Notes under the pieces: model-generated
What the model saw: only the letters and a program-made list of their open reading frames with translations
The model's database searches: none
Told to the model about the DNA's origin: nothing
Part shown: in pieces, positions 1 to 5,487 of the stretch
How positions within the stretch are numbered: position 1 is the stretch's first letter
Layout of the letters: each line of letters starts with the position of its first letter
NCBI GenBank assembly: GCA_955652265.1
Contig: CATPBD010000078.1
Span: 1-5,487 of the forward strand
Direction of reading: 5' to 3'
Length of the DNA: 5,487 nt
DNA from: an uncultured Gemmatimonadaceae bacterium
Lineage (GTDB): Bacteria; Gemmatimonadota; Gemmatimonadetes; Gemmatimonadales; Gemmatimonadaceae
Translations under genes and position numbers: made by a program

Positions 1-1362
1 CCCTCGTCTGCTGGCGAGCGCAACGCCGCTGGCGGAGACGGTCGCGACCAACCCGATTCCCGGGTGCGCGATGAGCCTCTCGTAGAGTTTCGACCAGCGA
101 TTATCGGCGAGTATCTGCTCGTGGGTGAGGCGCTGGACGGTCGCGGCGAAATAAACGAGCGCGAGACACGAGCTGTACGTGACAACGACGTCGTTCGTCC
201 TGTCGACCCGATACTTCTCGGGGAAGATGATCTCGCGGAGCCCGTAACGGCTTCGTAGCCAATCCCGGAACCGGCGAATTCCCTTGCGCGCGCCGAAAGA
301 CGCGGGTGTCAGCTGCGCCACCGCCTCCACGACCTCAGGTCCGATGTCCGCGTACTCGGTGTCTTCCGCGTAGCTCGCGAGAGCGCGTGGCGGGGGCCTG
401 TTGGAGGCTGGTGTTTCGTCGAGGATGCGCTGGACCGTGGCGCCCAGTGATTCGCGGTACTGCACCCGATAACTAAGCGCCGGTGTCATTCCGTGATCAG
501 AGAGGATCACCAGATCGTACCCTCGCCCGCCGGCAAGCTGGGCCATCCGCCAGATCTCGGCGATCCGCGCGTCTGTCCGCCGCATATCTGCAAGGGCCTG
601 CTTGCTCGAGGGGCCGAAGTGATGCGCCAGCTCGTCATACTGCATGAAGGTGCTGTAGATGATTGGCACGCCCAGATAAACGTCGAGCAGAATCGCCATC
701 GTCTGGAGTTCCCGGACGACGACGTTGCTCAGAATCCGGATGAAGGGAAAAATTCCTTCCGAATGCGTAACCCTTCCGGCTAGCTCGCCACGGGCGCGCT
801 CCCACTCCTCGAGCAGCCATTCGAACGCTCCCTGAAGCACCATGCGCGCCATCCGAATTGGATGGAGCAACATGAGAAGGGCCATGCGCGTTCCGCCGAG
901 ACGCCGGTAGACTGAGATCTTCTCGCGCGTCGCTACAGTGAACGCAACCGTCTGCGCGTCGCCGTCGAGCAGGTTGACGTAGCTCGAGCCGCCGGCCAGC
1001 GCTCCTGGCGAATGAATCCGGTCGCGGATGTACTGCACGCCGTGGGGCGCGTTGCATGTAATCACTTTCCGCGCTGCCTTGTCGTAGAAGCGGAATGCCG
1101 GTATTCCGCTGTTCTCGCCGTGGAACATCCCAGCCTGGCAGTACGGAGTGGCGGATGGCAGGCCGCAGAACCACCGCCTGAGAGCAAACCCCTCGCGCAG
1201 CAGTCGCGCAATCGTCGGACACAATCCCAGCTCGAGCGCGCGACGCAGATCTGAGTACGCGAGCGCATCGATCTGAAGCATGATCAATCCGCGCTGAGGC
1301 GGACGAGGACGTTTCTCCCGCGCGAACGGGCGATACTTCGTTCGATAGTACCAGCGAAGCAA
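1..1362 (-). CDS. Alkaline-phosphatase-superfamily protein (type I phosphodiesterase / nucleotide pyrophosphatase-like), 3' end outside window
   Basis: This frame is open from the left edge; about 454 residues are visible and the C-terminus is missing. Features matching the metal-dependent phosphodiesterase fold, numbered from the TTG at 1362, are: a first metal-ligand Asp in LIMLQIDAL (D32); a probable nucleophile Thr in PSATPYCQAGMFHG (T72); a second metal site DELAHH (D243, H247, H248); and LSDHGM (D289, H290). The order and spacing fit the superfamily, where a Thr nucleophile and two metals (often zinc) hydrolyse phosphodiester or phosphomonoester bonds. The substrate cannot be told. No signal peptide is seen, so a cytoplasmic location is inferred. 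The start is uncertain. ATG at 1281 would cut off the beta strand carrying the first metal Asp (GLIMLQID), and coding-like sequence (WYYRTKYRPFARE) lies upstream, so I chose TTG at 1362, which has only a weak GGGA upstream. It lies 32 bases after the response regulator stop and is probably the last visible gene of the operon. Confidence 0.85.
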   Translation of the reverse strand, partial: MLRWYYRTKYRPFAREKRPRPPQRGLIMLQIDALAYSDLRRALELGLCPTIARLLREGFALRRWFCGLPSATPYCQAGMFHGENSGIPAFRFYDKAARKVITCNAPHGVQYIRDRIHSPGALAGGSSYVNLLDGDAQTVAFTVATREKISVYRRLGGTRMALLMLLHPIRMARMVLQGAFEWLLEEWERARGELAGRVTHSEGIFPFIRILSNVVVRELQTMAILLDVYLGVPIIYSTFMQYDELAHHFGPSSKQALADMRRTDARIAEIWRMAQLAGGRGYDLVILSDHGMTPALSYRVQYRESLGATVQRILDETPASNRPPPRALASYAEDTEYADIGPEVVEAVAQLTPASFGARKGIRRFRDWLRSRYGLREIIFPEKYRVDRTNDVVVTYSSCLALVYFAATVQRLTHEQILADNRWSKLYERLIAHPGIGLVATVSASGVALASRRG

Positions 1363-1394
1363 CGGTCCCGCGCGCCGCCTCGCGCGCCGTTCCG

Positions 1395-1757
1395 CTATGC
1401 CAGGTGGCGTTTGATGTGGCGTAGGAGATCGCCGATCGGAAGTGGCTTGAGCAGGACTTCAGCGCAGCCTGCGTCGAGACATGCGCGACGCGTCTTCGTA
1501 TCATCGTGGCCGGTCATCGCCACCGTCGCCCGGGGGGGAGCGCCGCGCTCACGGAGGGCTTCGATCACGTCCAGACCATTGCCGTCGGGAAGCGAAAGGT
1601 CGAGGAGCATTAGGTCAACCACGTTCGCGGATCCGCGTTCGATCGCCTCCGCAACGGTGGCCGCCACCTCGACCTCATAGCCCGCCTCGCTGAACAGAAT
1701 GAAGAACGCGTCGGTTATGAGTGGGCTGTCTTCGACGATGAGAATGCGCGCGGCCAC
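1395..1757 (-). CDS. Single-domain (receiver-only) response regulator
   Basis: This 120-residue protein is a complete CheY-like receiver domain with nothing after it. The acidic pocket is E9/D10 (ILIVEDSP), the phospho-acceptor is D53 (LMLLDLSLPDGNG), the switch Thr is T82 (VAMTGHDD) and the invariant Lys is K104 followed by Pro (LLKPL). All catalytic residues are present, so it should accept phosphate from a histidine kinase. There is no DNA-binding, enzymatic or other output domain, so it must act by binding a partner or by passing phosphate on. The start is GTG, directly after the TAA of the upstream kinase with no gap; GGGA in the end of the kinase gene can serve as a weak ribosome site. 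The kinase just upstream is the obvious cognate partner, by position. The fold assignment is very secure; the downstream target is unknown. Confidence 0.95.
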   Translation of the reverse strand: MAARILIVEDSPLITDAFFILFSEAGYEVEVAATVAEAIERGSANVVDLMLLDLSLPDGNGLDVIEALRERGAPPRATVAMTGHDDTKTRRACLDAGCAEVLLKPLPIGDLLRHIKRHLA

Positions 1758-2573
1758 TTATTCCCGCGGTGCGTTGAGCGGCAACGTAAAGAAGAACCGG
1801 CTTCCTTTGCCGAGCTCGCTCTCGACCCAGATTTTGCCGTCATGGAGCTCAACGAGCTTGCGCGCAATCGCGAGCCCCAGCCCTGTTCCGTGATGCGGCC
1901 GCGACGGTGACGCGTCGACCTGAGCGAATTCACGGAAGACAAGCTCGTGGTTGTCACGCGCAATTCCACGTCCGGTATCGCCGACTTCCATCAACAGCTC
2001 CTCAGCGTTCTTCCCGCGACGAGACATACTGATCCAGATTCGACCGCCGTCGGGCGTGAACTTGATCGCGTTTCCTATCAGATTGCCGAGCACGTGCTTG
2101 AGCTTGTCGCGATCGGCGTAAACAGGGGGCAGATCATCGCCGTTGAGCCTCTCGATAGTCAGGTGCTTCTTTGCCGCGAGCGACTGGTTGAGCATGCGCA
2201 CCTGATCGACCACTTCGGTGATCGAAAACTCCGTGCGCACGAGCATGACTTGGTCGCTCGCGCCGCGCACATATGTCAGAATCTCGTCGATCATGTCGAG
2301 TAGCTGCTGGCCGCCGTTCACGATTCCACGCACGCTGTCGCGCTGTTTCGGATTCATCTCACCCAGCATTCCATCACGCAATATCTCGGCGTGCGTGATG
2401 ATCGCCGCAAGAGGGGTTCGCAGGTCGTGCGAGATGTTGGAGAGAAACTGCGTCTTCAGCGCGTCGTGCGCTCTCAGCTCGTCGATCGTGCTCTGTGCTT
2501 CTTTTGCCTGAGTCTCAAGCGCCTTTAGCCGCTTTTTCAGGGCGGCGGGATCGAGCCGGTCGGACATGCTCAT
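1758..2573 (-). CDS. Soluble histidine kinase (coiled coil + HisKA + HATPase_c), no sensor domain
   Basis: A 271-residue kinase. Residues about 10-37 form a charged, heptad-like helix (probable coiled coil). The HisKA H-box is [14 protein letters not shown] with phospho-acceptor H49. The HATPase domain shows the N-box [14 protein letters not shown] (N164, N168), the G1 box VGDTGRGI (D199) and the G2 box GTGLGLAI (229-236), so autophosphorylation should be intact. There are no transmembrane segments and no PAS, GAF or HAMP domain, so the protein is predicted to be cytosolic with no recognisable input module. The start is the ATG at 2573, which overlaps the exporter stop as ATGA. No Shine-Dalgarno precedes it, which points to translational coupling. 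A second in-frame ATG at 2567 is possible. The frame remains open upstream to 3017, but that part lies inside the exporter gene in another frame and is not coding. Its partner is probably the receiver that follows directly. Confidence 0.95.
   Translation of the reverse strand: MSMSDRLDPAALKKRLKALETQAKEAQSTIDELRAHDALKTQFLSNISHDLRTPLAAIITHAEILRDGMLGEMNPKQRDSVRGIVNGGQQLLDMIDEILTYVRGASDQVMLVRTEFSITEVVDQVRMLNQSLAAKKHLTIERLNGDDLPPVYADRDKLKHVLGNLIGNAIKFTPDGGRIWISMSRRGKNAEELLMEVGDTGRGIARDNHELVFREFAQVDASPSRPHHGTGLGLAIARKLVELHDGKIWVESELGKGSRFFFTLPLNAPRE
2570..2573 (-). other. ATGA stop-start overlap joining exporter and kinase genes
   Basis: On the minus strand the kinase ATG (2573-2571) and the exporter TGA (2572-2570) share bases as ATGA. 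The kinase lacks a purine-rich ribosome site, so termination-reinitiation coupling is the natural reading. Such coupling usually sets a fixed ratio between two products. The kinase/regulator junction downstream (TAA then GTG at 1757) is equally tight. Confidence 0.85.
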
Positions 2574-4357
2574 ATTGTAGTTGCTGTAGCATCGCTTGCC
2601 AACGTATCCGACTCGACTGCGTCGAGTAGCTGCTGACGCCGTAACAGCGACCAGTAGCGTCCTCGCATGGCCATCAGCTCCGTGTGACGCCCCTGTTCGA
2701 CTACGGCGCCCTTCTCGAGAACGATGATCCACGACGCGTCGCGTATCGCGCTTATTCGATGCGAGGCGATGAGAGCCGTCCTTCCCGCCAACGCCTCGCG
2801 AAGCGCCCTGAGAATCTCGGCTTCCGTGTGAGTGTCGACGGCCGATAAAGCGTCGTCCAGCAGCACGATCCCCGGCTTTCTGGCGAGAGCGCGAGCGAGC
2901 GAAGCGCGCTGTTTTTGTCCTCCGGAAAGGTTGATTCCGCGCTCGCCCAGGATCGTTTCGTATTTGCCGGGGAATTCCTCGATCGTCTGATCGAGCTGCG
3001 CAACCGTTGCCGCCCACTCTGCTGACTCGGAATCACGGGTCCCGTAAGAGAGGTTCGCGCCGATCGTGTCGCTGAAGAGCAGACTCTCCTGGGGAACGAA
3101 GCCGATCTCGCGCCGCAACTCCTTGGGTGGCACTCTGTGCGTCGGCACGCCATCGATCAGTATCTCCCCCTCCTGCGGATCGTACATCCGTGGTATGAGA
3201 TCGATTAACGCGCTCTTCCCGCTGCCGGTTGCGCCGACCACTCCCAGCGTTGCGCCAGCGGGAACCGTGAAGGTGACGTTGCGAAGAACCCAGCGCGGTT
3301 GGCCCGGCGTGTCTGACGGATAGTGAAATCCGACGTTTCTGAATTCGATAGTCCTACCCGAATCGGTCGGCGGAAGATGCTGCACGGGTTCTTCACCGCC
3401 GATCTCCGGCCGAACGTCGAGTATCTCCGCGAGCCGCCCCATCGACGCGTCGCCGCGCTGGAACAGGTTCACCACCCAGCCGAGCGCGATCATCGGCCAC
3501 GTGAGCATGGTGAGGTACATCCCGAAGGCGACGAACGACCCGATGGAAATGGTGCCTCGGATCGCGAGCGTGCCGCCGACACCCAGCACAATCACCGCGC
3601 CGAGTCCGCCAAAGAACGCGAACAACGGATTGAGCGTTCCCCACAGACGCACGAGCGACATGTTCAGCGCGAGGTACTGCTCGTTGATGGCACCGAACCG
3701 CGCGATCTCCGCTGCTTCCTGCCGATACGCGCGCACGATCCGCGCTCCGCTCAGGTTTTCCTGCGCGCGTGTAGTCAGGGTGGAGAAGTGTTCCTGCACT
3801 GCCTCGAAGCGATCGTGGATCGCCTTGCCCATCCGGATGGTGAGTATCGGTAGAACGAGCATGGGAATGAGTGCCAGAAGCGTGAGCCTGACATCGATGC
3901 GCAGCATGAAAAAGAGCGCGAACAGCCCTCCAGTGATCGTATTGGCGAGATACATCACCGCTGGCCCGACTGCCATGCGCACCGCGCTCAGGTCGTTGGT
4001 GAGCCGGGCCATGATGTCGCCCGTGCGAGTCTGTGCAAAGTACGCGGTGTCGAGCGTCTCCAGATGTGTGAAGAGATCATTTCGCAGGTCGTACTCGATC
4101 CAGCGGCTGACGCCGTTCATCAGCTCGCGCATGCCGTATCGGAAGGCGCCGCCGACGATCGCGGCAAGTACGATCAGCCCACTCAGCTTCCAAATGGTGC
4201 TCAAGGGGGCGCCGGCGCCAATCGCGTCGATCGCGCGTCGCAGCAACCAAGGGATAACACTGGTGATCGCCGATGACGCGACAACTATCACAAGCCCGAT
4301 CGTGAAGGGGATCAAGTATGGTTTGTAGTATGGCGCAGCGATCCTGAGATTCTTCAT
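2570..4357 (-). CDS. ABC exporter half-transporter (MsbA/MdlA-like; TMD fused to NBD)
   Basis: A 595-residue type IV exporter half: an N-terminal membrane domain (six segments at about 15-39, 55-76, 130-152, 154-175, 241-266 and 272-296) followed by a nucleotide-binding domain. The NBD shows Walker A GATGSGKS (375-382), Q-loop Q423 (FVPQES), signature LSGGQ (477-481), Walker B IVLLD (497-501), D-loop SAVD (505-508) and H-switch H533. The length is normal for the family, which moves lipids, drugs or peptides out of the cytoplasm as a dimer; the substrate is not predictable here. One notable change is that the residue after the Walker B Asp is D502 instead of the catalytic Glu. This is typical of MdlA, BmrC, LmrC and TM287-type subunits that work as heterodimers with a fully catalytic partner. 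No partner is encoded in the window. No Shine-Dalgarno precedes the ATG. The gene is first in the minus-strand operon, divergent from the lipoprotein gene. Confidence 0.97.
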   Translation of the reverse strand: MKNLRIAAPYYKPYLIPFTIGLVIVVASSAITSVIPWLLRRAIDAIGAGAPLSTIWKLSGLIVLAAIVGGAFRYGMRELMNGVSRWIEYDLRNDLFTHLETLDTAYFAQTRTGDIMARLTNDLSAVRMAVGPAVMYLANTITGGLFALFFMLRIDVRLTLLALIPMLVLPILTIRMGKAIHDRFEAVQEHFSTLTTRAQENLSGARIVRAYRQEAAEIARFGAINEQYLALNMSLVRLWGTLNPLFAFFGGLGAVIVLGVGGTLAIRGTISIGSFVAFGMYLTMLTWPMIALGWVVNLFQRGDASMGRLAEILDVRPEIGGEEPVQHLPPTDSGRTIEFRNVGFHYPSDTPGQPRWVLRNVTFTVPAGATLGVVGATGSGKSALIDLIPRMYDPQEGEILIDGVPTHRVPPKELRREIGFVPQESLLFSDTIGANLSYGTRDSESAEWAATVAQLDQTIEEFPGKYETILGERGINLSGGQKQRASLARALARKPGIVLLDDALSAVDTHTEAEILRALREALAGRTALIASHRISAIRDASWIIVLEKGAVVEQGRHTELMAMRGRYWSLLRRQQLLDAVESDTLASDATATTI

Positions 4358-4386
4358 ATTTGGTATGTGGATTGCACGCCACAGTT

Positions 4387-4396
4387 GCTCATGAGC
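4387..4396. repeat. Perfect 10-bp palindrome GCTCATGAGC in divergent intergenic region
   Basis: GCTCATGAGC equals its own reverse complement. It lies 29 bases upstream of the exporter ATG (4357) and 43 bases upstream of the lipoprotein ATG (4440). In an 82-base divergent promoter region this is a reasonable candidate for a dimeric regulator site, but no known consensus is recognised, and a 10-bp palindrome can arise by chance. Confidence 0.4.
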
Positions 4397-4412
4397 TTGG
4401 ACACACCCAAGC
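4395..4412. repeat. Inverted repeat GCTTGG-N6-CCAAGC upstream of the lipoprotein gene
   Basis: Two perfect 6-base arms (4395-4400 and 4407-4412) flank ACACAC. It shares two bases with the palindrome at 4387-4396. It could be an operator or, if transcription starts upstream, a small hairpin in the lipoprotein leader about 15 bases before the ribosome site. There is no T-run after it, so it is not an intrinsic terminator. I see no convincing -35/-10 pair on either strand; TTGGAC at 4397-4402 resembles a -35 but has no matching -10. Confidence 0.4.
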
Positions 4413-4427
4413 GTTAGTCACAACGAT

Positions 4428-4435
4428 AGAGGAGG
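4428..4435 (+). promoter_or_regulatory. Strong Shine-Dalgarno for the lipoprotein gene
   Basis: AGAGGAGG ends four bases before the ATG at 4440, close to ideal complementarity with the 16S rRNA 3' end. It fixes the lipoprotein start, and contrasts with the exporter and kinase starts, which have no such site. It suggests the lipoprotein is translated well. Confidence 0.85.
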
Positions 4436-4439
4436 CTTA

Positions 4440-5285
4440 ATGGTGCAATATATTCCCCGGTTGAATGCGTCGCTCGTGCTCGGGTTTGCGCTTCTTGCTG
4501 GTGCGTGCGCGAAAAAAGACAACACCGCCGCCGCGGACTCTGCTCTTAACAAGGACATTCAGCTCGCGAATCGCGACACCTCCGCGCAACCCACGCTTTC
4601 AGACGTCCCCGCCGGAACTGCGACGACTCCGACCGCTTCGCGTACGACGACTCCGAAGACAACGACTCGGACCACGACTACTACCACGCGTAGGCCAACC
4701 ACTTCGGTGACATCGAGCGGAAACACGGTGACGCGCAATCCGGCCGGCACCGCTGCCCGAACGGGCACAATCGCGGCGGGTTCGACGCTCAACCTGGCAT
4801 CGAGCTCGAAGATCTGCACCAACACCAACAAGGTCGGTGAGCACTTTACCGCCACGGTTACTGACGCAATTACCGGCTCCAATGGCGCTATGATTCCCGC
4901 GGGCGCAACGGCCGACGTCGAAGTGACCGAGCTAAAGCGCAGCGAGAACGCGAATGACAACGTCGTGATGGGCTTCCGGGTGACTTCGGTGAAGTTTGGC
5001 GGACACACATATCCCGTCAGCGCGACGACGAGCTACGCCCAGGTGAGCAAGGTGAGGAACGAGCCGAAGAGCAAGGACATCCAGAAGGTCGTTGGTGGCG
5101 CCGCTATCGGCGCGATTGCGGGACAGATCCTCGGCAGGAGCACCAAGGCCACGGTGATCGGGGCCGCCGTTGGTGGCGCCGCTGGAGCTGGTGCTGCTGC
5201 TGCCACGGCCAACTATGAGGGCTGCGTGAACTCAGGCGGACGCATCACCGCAACCCTCAACTCGCCGACTCAGGTCAGCATCTAA
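4440..5285 (+). CDS. Putative lipoprotein with Thr-rich linker, beta-rich domain and glycine-zipper C-terminus
   Basis: A 281-residue envelope protein. The N-terminus has one Arg, a hydrophobic stretch (SLVLGFALLAGA) and C23 in LAGAC, an acceptable lipobox, so lipid attachment at C23 is predicted. Residues 27-58 are polar. Residues 60-93 form a low-complexity Thr/Arg/Pro linker. Residues about 108-200 (GTIAAGSTLNL...KVGEHFTATVTD...IPAGATADVEV) look like a beta-rich domain common in secreted proteins of Gemmatimonadota and Acidobacteria. Residues 217-257 are a Gly/Ala glycine-zipper stretch (VVGGAAIGAIAGQILG, then VIGAAVGGAAGAGAA), which in related envelope proteins may pack helices in or on a membrane. 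C126 and C262 could form a disulfide. The function is unknown. The gene is a single unit with its own terminator, transcribed away from the exporter operon. The start is fixed by the SD at 4428-4435. Confidence 0.9.
   Translation: MVQYIPRLNASLVLGFALLAGACAKKDNTAAADSALNKDIQLANRDTSAQPTLSDVPAGTATTPTASRTTTPKTTTRTTTTTTRRPTTSVTSSGNTVTRNPAGTAARTGTIAAGSTLNLASSSKICTNTNKVGEHFTATVTDAITGSNGAMIPAGATADVEVTELKRSENANDNVVMGFRVTSVKFGGHTYPVSATTSYAQVSKVRNEPKSKDIQKVVGGAAIGAIAGQILGRSTKATVIGAAVGGAAGAGAAAATANYEGCVNSGGRITATLNSPTQVSI
4621..4656 (+). repeat. Short in-gene direct repeat in the Thr-rich linker
   Basis: The 12-mer CGACGACTCCGA occurs at 4621-4632 and again at 4645-4656, exactly 24 bases (8 codons) apart, so the frame is kept. 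A diverged third copy (AACGACTCGGA) begins at 4661. The repeats encode Thr-Thr-Pro-rich units. The pattern suggests that the linker grew by in-frame duplication. Confidence 0.6.
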
Positions 5286-5312
5286 TCGCCAGTTGGCGGT
5301 CACGGACTGGAG

Positions 5313-5345
5313 TCCGGCGCGAACCCATCGCGCCGGATTTTTTTT
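5313..5345 (+). terminator. Intrinsic terminator after the lipoprotein gene
   Basis: A perfect 10-bp GC-rich stem (TCCGGCGCGA, 5313-5322, and TCGCGCCGGA, 5328-5337) with a five-base loop ACCCA is followed at once by eight T residues (5338-5345). It begins 27 bases after the TAA codon. There is no T-run on the other strand's exit side, so it acts in the plus direction only. Confidence 0.95.
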
Positions 5346-5487
5346 GTTCGCGCTCTGGCATCTTGGTGTGCGTTTTCTTCTGGTCCATCGCGCTGGGTCG
5401 GCGCGGCGTGTCCACTTAGGCGACAACCCGAACAAGGGCGGAGCCCAAAACGCGACCGCCGGCTCCGCCGGGAGGTCGCTGGTCTCG
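5346..5487. other. Non-coding tail with GC-rich inverted repeats; no gene recognised
   Basis: No convincing reading frame or known RNA is seen after the terminator. Inverted repeats include CGCGC-N7-GCGCG (5389-5405), GGGC-GGA-GCCC (5436-5446) and a larger hairpin with outer arms GCGACC (5452-5457) and GGTCGC (5474-5479) around inner arms CCGGC (5459-5463) and GCCGG (5467-5471). GGCGGAGCC (5437-5445) is also the exact reverse complement of GGCTCCGCC (5461-5469). The segment may be the leader or edge of a feature lying beyond the window. Confidence 0.5.

Noticed and set aside
493..783. Plus-strand frame opposite the phosphodiesterase
   Set aside because: It is the complement of the DHG and DELAHH motif region of a clear minus-strand gene and shows no motif of its own.
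635..1504. Minus-strand open frame of 289 codons
   Set aside because: Its product is Arg/Ser/Ala-rich with no motif, and it overlaps both the receiver gene and the phosphodiesterase, whose frames carry clear conserved motifs on the same strand.
2574..3017. Upstream in-frame extension of the kinase
   Set aside because: It lies inside the exporter NBD in another frame, reads as Arg/Ser/Gly-rich shadow sequence, and the ATGA overlap gives a natural start at 2573.
3501..4328. Long plus-strand frame of 275 codons
   Set aside because: It is antisense to the exporter membrane domain, and is Ser/Arg/Ile-rich with no domain and no ribosome site; a typical complement shadow in high-GC DNA.
4559..5008. 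Minus-strand frame with Val-rich repeats opposite the lipoprotein
   Set aside because: The Val/Arg runs mirror the ACG/ACT Thr codons of the plus-strand linker, and the plus gene has signal peptide, strong SD and terminator.
5303..5316. Perfect inverted repeat CGGACT-GG-AGTCCG before the terminator
   Set aside because: The two-base loop is too tight for a full stem, and it shares bases with the much stronger terminator hairpin; probably incidental.
5232..5435. Minus-strand frame of 67 codons across the terminator
   Set aside because: It runs through the intrinsic terminator and the end of the lipoprotein gene, is Arg-rich, and has no ribosome site.
5450..5487. tRNA-like impression (CCGGGAGGTCGCTGGT... 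resembles an anticodon arm/T-arm junction)
   Set aside because: No D-arm or acceptor stem is present upstream, the anticodon loop would be only three bases, and the T-loop GGTTCGA is not intact.

Overview
The window most resembles a high-GC bacterial chromosome segment, probably from Gemmatimonadota or a close relative. The main clue is the lipoprotein at 4440-5285. Its N-terminal stretch (DSALNKDIQLANRD...AQPTLSDVP), Thr-rich linker and glycine-zipper C-terminus are of a type I associate with that phylum. This placement comes from recalled sequence style, not from a search.

The left four-fifths is one minus-strand gene string, read from right to left. It starts with an MsbA/MdlA-type ABC exporter half-transporter (4357-2570). 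Next comes a small soluble histidine kinase (2573-1758) whose start codon overlaps the exporter stop as ATGA. A receiver-only response regulator (1757-1395) starts with GTG directly after the kinase TAA. Last is a large alkaline-phosphatase-superfamily (type I phosphodiesterase / nucleotide pyrophosphatase-like) protein that runs off the left edge (1362 to 1, C-terminus missing). The overlap, zero gap and 32-base gap make a four-gene operon likely. The phosphodiesterase frame is open to the window edge and has no convincing ATG at its real N-terminus, so a simple ORF search can miss it.

An 82-base divergent intergenic region (4358-4439) separates this operon from the only plus-strand gene. 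That gene is a putative lipoprotein with an excellent Shine-Dalgarno sequence and a perfect 10-bp-stem intrinsic terminator at 5313-5345. The intergenic region holds two dyads: the perfect palindrome GCTCATGAGC and the inverted repeat GCTTGG-N6-CCAAGC. Both are candidate operators or mRNA hairpins. The last ~140 bases (5346-5487) contain no recognisable gene but have several GC-rich inverted repeats that could form alternative structures.

Functionally, the kinase has no sensor or membrane domain and the regulator has no output domain, yet both are translationally tied to a membrane exporter. The exporter has Asp where the catalytic Glu normally follows Walker B, as in the degenerate subunit of heterodimeric exporters, and no partner gene is visible. 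My inference is that the exporter, or a protein bound to it, supplies the signal and that the receiver acts by protein-protein contact. This is a hypothesis; the sequence shows only the gene order and domain content.
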